From NCBI RefSeq assembly GCF_008639165.1, contig NZ_CP029197.1:3286001-3350000 (forward strand): a stretch of DNA of 64,000 bases. The letters are read 5' to 3'. The first letter of the stretch is position 1. Every line of letters begins with the position of its first letter. This DNA is from Streptomyces venezuelae ATCC 10712. Lineage in GTDB: Bacteria > Actinomycetota > Actinomycetes > Streptomycetales > Streptomycetaceae. This document shows, in pieces, positions 7,644-15,000 of the stretch. Both the position numbers and the translations under genes were made by a program. Below the pieces are notes generated by a model. The model saw only the letters and a program-made list of their open reading frames with translations. It was not told the DNA's origin and ran no database searches.

Positions 7644-8885
7644 TCAGCTCCCCTCGGTCACGGGCGCGAGGGCCTCGGCGAGGTCCCGCCCGACCGGGGC
7701 ATCCTGCCACGGCCGCATCGCCCGCTCCAGGGTGGCCAGCTCGCGGCGCATCCGCGCGGACCCAGTGTCGACCGCGATCGTCGCTACCTCCCGGACGATC
7801 TCCACCGCCTGCTCCGGCTGCCGCGCGGTGGCGGCCGCCGTCGCGTGCCGCGCCATGTAGACACCGCGGTCTCGTCGCGCGGTAGCCGGGACGACGCCGA
7901 GCACCTGCGACCACAGGTCGCTCGCCTCGGCGCCGAGCCCGAGCCGGCCGTAGCATGTCGCACGCTGGACCTCCAGGTAGCCGGGCGTCCGCCGGCAGGC
8001 GTTGCCCCACGGCAGGTCGTCGTCGACGCGGGGCAGGAGCCGGTCGGCCTCGTCGATCAGCCGGTCGACTGCGGCCCGGTCGCGCAGGAGGCTGGCGCCA
8101 TGGGCCTGTTGCTGCATGGCCATGATGCGCACCTTCGGGACGACGGCGGACGGCTCGTCGAGAGCGGCCTCGCACAGGTCGACAACGCCCGCCCCGTCGC
8201 CGAGGTCGGTCCTCACCTGCGCGCTGTTGACCATGGCATAGCCGATGAGGTGCGGGTCGCGGGCCCGAAGCGCTATCTCCTGCGTGATCCCCCGCCAGAA
8301 CGCTGCGGCGGCGAGGTCGCCGGCGTCCTGGTACAGCCAGCCGACGAGCGCGGCATACGCGGCGCCCACCCGGAGCAGACCGCGGCGCGTCTCGCCGGTC
8401 GCGGACCGGGTCAACTTGTCGATCAGCTGATACTGGGGGCCGAGCGTGCCGATCAGGTCGTGAGGGCCGAGGAGCATGTCGGCCCGGTAGTGGCCCTCCA
8501 GCTGCGCCTGGAAGTAGTCGACGAGGGCGGGGTCGACCTGCTGGGGGGCGAGCGGCCCGGGGACAAGGGCCGCAGCGGTGACGGCGAGGAAGCTGGTCTG
8601 CACGGTGGTCTCTTCGTGGTGCTCAGGCCGGATCCAGCCCGGCGGGGTGGTGAAGCCGAGATCTTCCGGCCACCGGCCGAGCGCGTCGTGGAGAACGACC
8701 GCGGTCTCCTCAGACGGCCACCCGGGACGCGGGCCCTCCCAACGGCGCCACGTTCTCGCAGACACGGTGAAGTGCGCATCATCGAGGAGGCGCTGCCCGT
8801 GGGCCTGGAGCCCGTCGGCGGCGGCCTCGGCGGAGCGCCAGCCGACACGGAGTCTTGCCGCGCGGAGGGCGTCGTTGCGGCTCAT
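7644..8885 (-). CDS. Large XRE/TPR-type transcriptional regulator
   Basis: About 413 residues. The N-terminus MSRNDALRAARLRVGWRSAE, followed by VSARTWRRWEGPRPGWPSEE, resembles the Streptomyces regulators with an N-terminal helix-turn-helix and a long helical, TPR-like rest (repeated Ala/Arg/Leu/Asp-rich helices). I chose ATG 8885, where family members normally begin; ATG 8906 with AGGGA upstream is also possible. It diverges from the DUF6415-like gene at 9055 and precedes the pterin dehydratase by one base. The signal it senses is unknown. Confidence 0.75.
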   Translation of the reverse strand: MSRNDALRAARLRVGWRSAEAAADGLQAHGQRLLDDAHFTVSARTWRRWEGPRPGWPSEETAVVLHDALGRWPEDLGFTTPPGWIRPEHHEETTVQTSFLAVTAAALVPGPLAPQQVDPALVDYFQAQLEGHYRADMLLGPHDLIGTLGPQYQLIDKLTRSATGETRRGLLRVGAAYAALVGWLYQDAGDLAAAAFWRGITQEIALRARDPHLIGYAMVNSAQVRTDLGDGAGVVDLCEAALDEPSAVVPKVRIMAMQQQAHGASLLRDRAAVDRLIDEADRLLPRVDDDLPWGNACRRTPGYLEVQRATCYGRLGLGAEASDLWSQVLGVVPATARRDRGVYMARHATAAATARQPEQAVEIVREVATIAVDTGSARMRRELATLERAMRPWQDAPVGRDLAEALAPVTEGS

Positions 8886-9054
8886 GCCGCCAGTGTGAGG
8901 TGTCATCGCGGTCCCTGAGGGCCGTGGCCGCGACATGGCCATGCGTGGCCACTCAATGGCCTATCTGTCCGGTGCGGTGCTCACACATCATCGTCCTCAC
9001 GACAACGGGGCGTACCGCGAACTGCGGAAATGCCCACCGATGGACGGAGCAGTG

Positions 9055-9522
9055 ATGCGCGAGCAGGCCGAGCACACCAGAACCGCGGAGAGCGGTCCGA
9101 CCGTGGAGGTGGACCTGCGCGCGCTCCTCAAGATCGTCACGCCCATCGAGGAGCACGCCGAGGACCTGGCCCTTCGCGCGGTGCGCCGGGCCCTCACGAT
9201 GGAGCAGAACCCCGACGCCCTGGAGCTGGCCCGGCTGACGGACAAGCTCCTGACGCACTGCGCGAGCCTCGCCGTCGGCATCGAGACCATCCCCGTGAAG
9301 GAGCGCCCGGCGCGCGGGCAGGGCGCCCTGAGGGACTGGGCCACGCTCCAGAAGGACGGGCCCGGCGACGGCCCCCTCGGCACGTGGTCGTACGCGAGAC
9401 AGCTCGCCCTGGTCGCCCGCTCCATGGTGAAGGCGCTCCGCAGCCACCGGGCGTCGACGGAGACCCGCGCGCCGTACGTCGGCCGTCCGGGCCTGCCCCC
9501 GCTCGCCCCCAGCGCCCCGTGA
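9055..9522 (+). CDS. DUF6415-like protein
   Basis: 155 residues, mostly helical. The layout (VDLRALLKIVTPIEEHAEDL, then LELARLTDKLLTHCASLAVG, then LGTWSYARQLALVARSM) resembles the Streptomyces DUF6415 proteins that often lie beside XRE regulators; their function is not established. I chose ATG 9055 with GGAG five bases upstream. The Pro-rich C-terminus RPGLPPLAPSAP probably is disordered. The stop overlaps the GTG of the 27-residue membrane peptide (GTGA), marking the first gene of a small rightward operon. Confidence 0.6.
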   Translation: MREQAEHTRTAESGPTVEVDLRALLKIVTPIEEHAEDLALRAVRRALTMEQNPDALELARLTDKLLTHCASLAVGIETIPVKERPARGQGALRDWATLQKDGPGDGPLGTWSYARQLALVARSMVKALRSHRASTETRAPYVGRPGLPPLAPSAP

Positions 9523-9602
9523 GCGAGTGGCAACGGCAGACGCTCTACTGCCTGATCGTCCTCGGCATGCTTGCTGCCCTCGCCCTCGGCATCACCCACT
9601 GA
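9519..9602 (+). CDS. 27-residue single-span membrane peptide
   Basis: GTG 9519 overlaps the previous stop by GTGA and runs to TGA 9602. The peptide is VSEWQRQTLYCLIVLGMLAA followed by LALGITH. It has a short polar N-terminus, one hydrophobic span of about 18 residues and a two-residue polar end. The coupled start and high GC3 support translation. Similar tiny membrane proteins in operons often stabilise or regulate partner proteins, but nothing here shows a function. The GRDP-like gene starts 60 bases on. Confidence 0.55.
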   Translation: MSEWQRQTLYCLIVLGMLAALALGITH

Positions 9603-9662
9603 CTCCCGCCCCCACATGGGGCGGGTCCACGCACCATCGGCATCCACCACCAGGAGGACCCC

Positions 9663-10199
9663 ATGGCCTGCACGACCAGCAACCCGACGCCCTGCTCGGC
9701 CAGTCCCGAGCCGCCCGGCAACCCGGCCGGTGCCCGAGCCCTGCTGAGCGACGCAGCGTTCAACGGCGTGATGCACACCGTCCTGGACAACAACCCCGGC
9801 TGGGACACCGACAAGGCCAGCCGCGTCGTCGTCGAGGCTCTCAAGTTCGTGCACGCCGCCAGCCTCTTCCCCCAGGCCCGGATCTCCCCCACCACCGAGG
9901 TCGACGAGGGCTGGCACGCCCTCATCCTCCACACCCACCTGTACGCCACGCTGTGCAGCCGCCTCGGCCGCACGGTCCACCACTACCCCGAGCGCCCGGG
10001 AGCGGCCCGCCGCGACCCCGACGTCATCACCCGCACCATGGCCCTGATCGAGCAGGCCGGCCACACCCCCGACGCCAAGCTCTGGACCGGCCGCGTCGGA
10101 GCCATGGCCGGAGTGGTGAGGCACACCCCGATGCCCGGGGGCTGCGGCCCGATCAACCCCGGCAACTGCGCCACCCACGGCGGGGGCGACGACGACTAG
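9663..10199 (+). CDS. GRDP-like protein (VDExWH-type domain)
   Basis: 178 residues. The central VDEGWHALILHTHLYATLCS, followed by RLGRTVHHYPE, matches the conserved VDE-WH-x-I-L-T-Y-C-x-G-x-HH-P pattern of the glycine-rich-domain-containing-protein-like (DUF1399/GRDP) family. In plants that family acts in stress and RNA-related processes; in bacteria its role is unknown. The N-terminus (MACTTSNPTPCSASPEPPGN) and the C-terminus (GGCGPINPGNCATHGGGDDD) carry unusual Cys/Pro/Gly tails. The His/Cys/Asp content might bind metal, which is inference. AGGAGG precedes the ATG. Third gene of the small operon. Confidence 0.65.
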   Translation: MACTTSNPTPCSASPEPPGNPAGARALLSDAAFNGVMHTVLDNNPGWDTDKASRVVVEALKFVHAASLFPQARISPTTEVDEGWHALILHTHLYATLCSRLGRTVHHYPERPGAARRDPDVITRTMALIEQAGHTPDAKLWTGRVGAMAGVVRHTPMPGGCGPINPGNCATHGGGDDD

Positions 10200-10231
10200 G
10201 CTCGACGCCCCGCCGACGTAAGGAGAGCGCC

Positions 10232-10438
10232 ATGGAGGCGAGCGAAGTCTCGGCACTGCACAACTCGATGCGGAAGTACGGGATCCCCGGGGACCTCAAG
10301 CCGGAGGACCCGACGAATCCGACTGGCCCCTGGCGAGTAGTCGACTCCGCTGGCCAGGACGTCACCGACGCCACGCTCGCCGCGGCGGCTGCTGCCGAGC
10401 ACAGGCGCCCCGAGCGCGGGTTCGTCATCACGCCCTAG
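10232..10438 (+). CDS. Small hypothetical protein, 68 residues
   Basis: Starts at ATG 10232 behind a strong AAGGAG six bases upstream. The product begins MEASEVSALHNSMRKYGIPG and continues through WRVVDSAGQDVTD to an Ala-rich helix and RGFVITP. No motif recognised; there are no Cys residues and no membrane span. It lies 32 bases after the GRDP-like gene and is the last rightward gene of the cassette, ending at the terminator at 10452. Confidence 0.6.
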   Translation: MEASEVSALHNSMRKYGIPGDLKPEDPTNPTGPWRVVDSAGQDVTDATLAAAAAAEHRRPERGFVITP

Positions 10439-10451
10439 CCGCTCGCAGACC

Positions 10452-10480
10452 GCCCCGGCCGGACCGTCCCCGGCCGGGGC
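10452..10480. terminator. Terminator hairpin
   Basis: GCCCCGGCCGG (10452-10462) pairs with CCGGCCGGGGC (10470-10480), an 11-bp stem. It serves the rightward operon ending at 10438 and abuts the stop of the leftward helix-turn-helix gene. Confidence 0.7.
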
Positions 10481-10653
10481 TACCGCACCAGCTCCGCCAC
10501 CGTGACGCCGAGCGCGTCGGCGATGAGGACCAGGTCAGTGAACCGTGGATCGCGCTCCCCGCGCTCGTACCGTTGGACACTGCGCCGCTCCATGTGGATT
10601 CGGTCCGCCAGCTGGTCCTGCGACAGGCCGGCCGCTGTTCGGAGCTCACGAAT
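10480..10653 (-). pseudogene. XRE helix-turn-helix domain without an ordinary start codon
   Basis: The frame encodes a complete HTH_3 domain: IRELRTAAGLSQDQLADRIH, then MERRSVQRYERGERDPRFTD and LVLIADALGVTVAELVR. Upstream there is no in-frame ATG, GTG or TTG until far beyond the tRNA-like fragment at 10704. The open frame through that fragment reads RPDSNRG, a typical translation artefact of a tRNA T-arm. GGGGTGGG lies about six bases before an ATT at 10653, so a rare ATT start is possible. Otherwise the gene has lost its 5' end, perhaps when the tRNA-like sequence was joined here. Confidence 0.5.
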
Positions 10654-10891
10654 GCGATGCCCACCCCGCCGTAACCGTTTCGTCCACGTGCAGCGGAGGA
10701 GACCCCGGTTCGAGTCCGGGCGAGGGGCTACACCTTCACGCCGACGGCCCCAGCCCTCCGAGGAGAGAGCCGGGGCCGCCGCGTTTCCGCTGGTCAGAAG
10801 TGGGATGCTTTGGACAAGCTGTTGCTGGTGACAGTGAGCATCCCGGGAGAATACCGACACCCACCACCCGCATACATGTACGATATTCCGC
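10483..10891. other. 409-base stretch holding the broken XRE 5' region and a tRNA-3'-end-like sequence
   Basis: Apart from the XRE coding part (to 10653), the stretch contains the tRNA-like fragment 10704-10731, a terminator-like hairpin (10745-10778, CGGCCCC pairing with GGGGCCG plus an inner stem) and a lower-GC promoter-like region before the GNAT gene, including the palindrome TACATGTA. I see no other gene in it. Confidence 0.5.
10704..10731 (+). other. tRNA 3'-end-like fragment (possible attachment-site remnant)
   Basis: CCCGG-TTCGAGT-CCGGG forms a perfect T-arm with the canonical TTCGANT loop, followed by a seven-base acceptor-like strand CGAGGGG and CTAC. The matching 5' acceptor (CCCCTCG), D-arm and anticodon arm are absent in the 80 bases upstream. 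A terminator-like hairpin follows at 10745-10778. This looks like the 3' part of a tRNA gene, as left at one end of an element integrated into a tRNA. No second copy occurs in this window. Confidence 0.45.
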
Positions 10892-11371
10892 ATGAACATC
10901 CAGCCCACGCCCTACGACCACCCCGACGCGGTCACACTCAACGACGCCGTCCAGGCGGAGTACGCCGTCCGCTACGGCGACGAGGGCGACGTCACACCGC
11001 TGGACGCCGGGATGTTCGTCCCGCCCCGGGGCCTCTACCTCCTGGCCTACGACCCCGAGGGCACCCCGCTCGCCACCGGCGGCTGGCGCACCCAGGACAA
11101 GAACGACCAGGGCTACGAGGACGGCGACGCCGAGCTCAAGCGCATGTACGTGATACCCGAGGCCCGCGGCCTCGGCCTGGCCCGCCGCATCCTCTCCGCC
11201 CTGGAATCCGACGCCCGCGCGGCCGGCCGCACCCGCATGGTCCTGGAAACGGGCACGGCCCAGCCGGAGGCGATCGCCCTCTACACCTCAAGCGGCTACG
11301 CCCCCTGCGCCAAGTTCGGCCACTACCGCGACTACGAGAACAGCCGCTGCTTCGCGAAGCCGCTGGCCTGA
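10892..11371 (+). CDS. GNAT family N-acetyltransferase
   Basis: 159 residues with a complete GNAT core: YLLAYDPEGTPLATGGWR, the acetyl-CoA-binding LKRMYVIPEARGLGLARRIL (Q/RxxGxG/A type), METGTAQPEAIALYTSSGY at the C-terminal strand, and a closing FAKPL. Single-gene unit between the accessory cassette and a bidirectional terminator at 11399. A TACGAT-like -10 sequence lies 12 bases before the ATG and no ribosome binding site is obvious, so the transcript may be almost leaderless. Substrate unknown. Confidence 0.9.
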   Translation: MNIQPTPYDHPDAVTLNDAVQAEYAVRYGDEGDVTPLDAGMFVPPRGLYLLAYDPEGTPLATGGWRTQDKNDQGYEDGDAELKRMYVIPEARGLGLARRILSALESDARAAGRTRMVLETGTAQPEAIALYTSSGYAPCAKFGHYRDYENSRCFAKPLA

Positions 11372-11398
11372 CGCCGCCGCGGCGCACGGGAACGACGA

Positions 11399-11430
11399 AC
11401 GGCGGGGGCGCCCGAAGACACCCCCGCCGT
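11399..11430. terminator. Bidirectional terminator hairpin
   Basis: ACGGCGGGGG (11399-11408) pairs perfectly with CCCCCGCCGT (11421-11430), between the convergent GNAT and lipoprotein genes. Confidence 0.75.
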
Positions 11431-11447
11431 CCTGTGCTCACGCTCCG

Positions 11448-12065
11448 CTAGTGCAGGGTGAGCCGTTCCTCCTGCTCACGCCCACCGACATCGAGCGCCA
11501 CCACCAGCTCTCCCGCCGGACGGCCGGAGAGCGTGAGGTAGTAGACGGTCCGTCCCGAGTGCTCGGGCGCCAGTGTCCTGACGTGCGTCCACTCGACCGC
11601 CTTTCCGGAGAACCGGCCGGAGGTCATCCGGACCCCGCGCTCCGCCAGGAGCACGACCGCCCAGCCGCCGTCAGGAGTGGACAGGGTCCCGAACGCCCTC
11701 GCCACGTGGGCACCGGCCGTGGGCGCGATCCGTTCGAGATCGGCGCACCGCCGGACGTCCGATCCACCCGTGACCGACGCCTGAGCAAGGCACAGGTGCC
11801 CCTTGGCCGTCTCCCACATCAGGGTCGCCGTGCCCCTTCCCTGCGTCACCTCGGAGGCGGGCGCTCCGGCGGGCGCCTCGCCCACGGCCTCGGCCTTGGC
11901 GAGCATGCTCGCCTTGAGCTGGGCCGCCTTGTCGACGGGAGGCCCGGACACAACCGGCGGACTCGCCGAGGACGGGGCCCGCGCCCCGCTCCCCTCCGCT
12001 CCGCAGCCGAGGAGCAGCCCGAGCGCCATGAGCGCCGAGACCGCTGGAACGAGTCGGCGTCTCAC
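11448..12065 (-). CDS. Lipoprotein coupled to the RHS toxin gene; possible immunity protein
   Basis: 205 residues. The N-terminus MRRRLVPAVSALMALGLLLG leads to Cys21 in a lipobox (LLLGC), so the mature protein should be a membrane-anchored extracytoplasmic lipoprotein. A short Ser/Pro linker precedes a globular part with two further Cys residues (GHLCLAQA and VRRCADLE). The GTG start overlaps the stop of the RHS gene by GTGA, so the two proteins are probably made together. I know no family for it. A lipoprotein encoded directly after a secreted toxin is well placed to protect the producer or to help assembly; both are inference. Confidence 0.85.
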   Translation of the reverse strand: MRRRLVPAVSALMALGLLLGCGAEGSGARAPSSASPPVVSGPPVDKAAQLKASMLAKAEAVGEAPAGAPASEVTQGRGTATLMWETAKGHLCLAQASVTGGSDVRRCADLERIAPTAGAHVARAFGTLSTPDGGWAVVLLAERGVRMTSGRFSGKAVEWTHVRTLAPEHSGRTVYYLTLSGRPAGELVVALDVGGREQEERLTLH

Positions 12066-15000
12066 TGATTGATCCCGGTGACGGGCTTCGCGTCGAGCCC
12101 GATCATGTTCCTCGGAACCGCCGAGTAGTACACGGGCTTCCAGACCGTCACGTCGAACGTCCCCCAGGTCTTCGTGCTCGTACGACCATCAGCGTGATGG
12201 TAGGTGGTCTGATAGCTCGTCAGCACGCCACTGGGCGAGAGACCGGTGCTCTGTCCCTTCTTGACGTTCCACGTGGTTGTGATCGTCTGGGTGTCGGACC
12301 TCATCTTGGTGTCGATGTCGGTCCAGGCCCATGAGCCGTTGGCCCCGACGGCGACTTCGAGCTTGCCCTCCGCCAGGAAGGGGATCTTGCCCTTCACAGC
12401 ACCGCTCAACGTGATGTTGGCGCCGTAGGTCTTGGAGTACTGCTCCGTTGTCGTCACCTGCGCGTTGACGCTGTAGGCGTAGGCGATGGTGTGCTCATCC
12501 TGCGCGTCACCCTCGTACCACGCGCTGGTGTCCATGTCGGTGTAGTTGTCCCGGGAGACCGTCGCCGTCTGCGACCAGGTGACGTCCGCGCCTCCGTCGG
12601 GCACGACCACTCCCGGCGGCAGCTGTGGCAGAAGCGGACGGCAGCCGTCGCAGTAGTGGGGCGCCGCGTAGGTGCCACCACCGCCGCCGCCGCCACCGCC
12701 GCCACCACCGCCGGACCCGCCGGTCCCGCCGCCACCGCCGCCACCGCCACCGCCGCCCCCACCGAGGTTGACGCAGCACGCCGGCTTCTTCCCCGACTTC
12801 TCGTCCTTCGAGCAGTTCTTCAGGTCGTACAGGCAGGAGTTCGGCATCGAGCCGATCTCCGTGCCCGCCGGGTCCGACAGGGTGACCGGGTTGTTGTTGC
12901 TGTAGCCGTACGCGTTGTGCTGGCGCGGGTCGTCCGTGACGAAGAGCGGGTCGACCGAGACGAAGCGGCCGAGGGCCGCGTCGTACTCGCGGGCGCCGAG
13001 GTGGATCAGGCCCGTCGCGGTGTCGTTCGTGCCGCCGACGAAGCCCTTCTCCCCCACCCAGGCGGTCGGCTGGGTGCCCCGGGCGCCGCCGAAGATCGCG
13101 GTCTTGCGGCGGGTGACGGTCTGGGCCGCGTCGGCCGTGATCTGGGTGGTGCCCGTGCCGTGGTGGTCGGTGAGCGTGAAGCTCAGCTTGCCGCCGGTGC
13201 GCACCGCGATGATCCGGGCACCGGCGCCGTAGTAGCGGGTGCCGGTGAGGACGCCGGTCTTGCTCAGGTGCAGCTCGTTGCCTCCGGGGAGGTAGAGGGT
13301 CGTGCCGTCGGCGTCCTTCACCGCGAGCCGCTGCCCCTCGGTGTCGTACAGGTAGCTCGCCTTCTCCGTGGTGCCCTCGGTGACCGAGGCGAGGTGCCCC
13401 CGGTCGTCCCACTTGAGGGTCTGCTGGGCCGCGGCGCCGATCTTGCGGGTCTCGGTGTTGCCCGCGGCGTCGTAGGTGAAGGTCTCGTCGTGCGCGTTCG
13501 TGCCGGTCTGCGTGACCTTCGGCAGCTTGTGGGTGCCGGCGGCCGGGGCCGCGTAGGTCCGGAGCGTGTCGGCGGCCGGGCCCGAGGCGGTCTTGTGCTG
13601 CGTCTCGGTCCTGCGGTTGCCGACGGCGTCGTAGGTGTACGACGTCCAGTACGCGTCCTGGCCGCCGACGACCGCCGTCGACGGGGCGGTGGCGCAGGTG
13701 GTCCCGGTGTTGGTCCAGGCCTCGGTGATCCGGGCCAGCGGGTCCAGCGCGAAGCACTGGGTGTCCGTGGTCCGGGCCGCGTCCTGGCCGTAGCCGGTGG
13801 CGACGGAGGTGATGTTGCCGGCCGGGTCGTACCCGTACTTCGTGTCCTCGACCCGCTGCGGTGCCAGGTCACGGTCGGTGAAGGTCTGGGTCAGTGCGCC
13901 GGTGTGCTCGTCGTAGATGTTCGAGAGGACGACCTTCTGCCCGAAGGATCCGAGGTCCTGACGGATCAGCCGGCCGTAGTGGTCGTAGGTGCCCGCCGAC
14001 ATCAGGGCGTCGCTGCCCGCGCCGACGGTGTTCAGCAGTCCGGTGACCGGGCTGTAGCTGTTGGCGACCTTCTCCGCCGGCAGGCCGCCCAGGGCGGGCT
14101 GCAGGGTCCACATCACCTGGCTGGTGTGGGGGTTGTAGGAGGTCGTCCACTTGTAGACGCCGGCGGCCGCTCCCTCGCGCGCGGGGATGGTCAGCTGGGT
14201 GCCGACGGGCTTGTAGAGGGGGTTGTACGAGGTCACGGCGGACTCGTACGCCTGGCCGTCGACCCAGGAGGTCGCCTTGCTGAGCTGCCCCTTGGCGACG
14301 GTGTCGTACTCCCAGGACGCGAGGGTCGTCGTGCCCTTCTTGACGGCGGTCTTGCGGCCGAGCGCGTCGTAGTCGGTGTGCAGGGTCCTCAGCCGGGCGT
14401 CCGTGACGTCGACGGGCCGGTCGGCCGCGTCGTACGTGGTGTTGACCGTCCCCTTGTCGGGGTCCTCGATCCGCACCTGGCGGCCGCGGGCGTCGTAACC
14501 GTAGTTCCAGGCGGCGCCCGAGGGGTTGGTCAGCCGGTCCACCCGCCCCTTGCGGTCGAAGCGGTAGAGCGTCGACGTGTACTGGGTGCGGGCGTCGTCC
14601 ACGTACTGGCGCAGCTCGACGGTCCGGCCGAGGGCGTCCATGACCTTGGTGCTGGCGGTGCCGCCCTTCGGCGGGACCACGGTGGCGGTGTCACCGGTGT
14701 AGCTGGTGCTGGTGCGCTTGGTCTCGTCGCCGAAGCGGCGCGAGATCACGGCCGTGGTGCGTCCGGCGCCGTCGAACAGGGTGTCCGTGGACGACGGGTA
14801 CTTCAGCTCCTGGCCGGTGACCAGGACGGGCTCCGCCGCGCCGGAGGCGTAGTAGACGCCGGAGGAGCGCCAGGCCTGCCCGCGGGTGTCGTAGAAGCTC
14901 TCCGTGACGAGCCGTCCGGACAGGTCGGGGGAGGTCTCCTGGGTCTGCCGCGGGCGCAGCAGGCCGTCGTAGAAGGAGTACGACGTCCGGTAGGCGGAGT

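Noticed and set aside
10660..10735. Complete tRNA gene at the TTCGAGT loop
   Set aside because: No 5' acceptor, D-arm or anticodon arm can be folded from the upstream sequence.
10480..10908. A 142-residue XRE protein starting at 10908
   Set aside because: The first 85 residues cross the tRNA-like fragment (RPDSNRG artefact) and oppose the GNAT promoter; only the HTH part is convincing.
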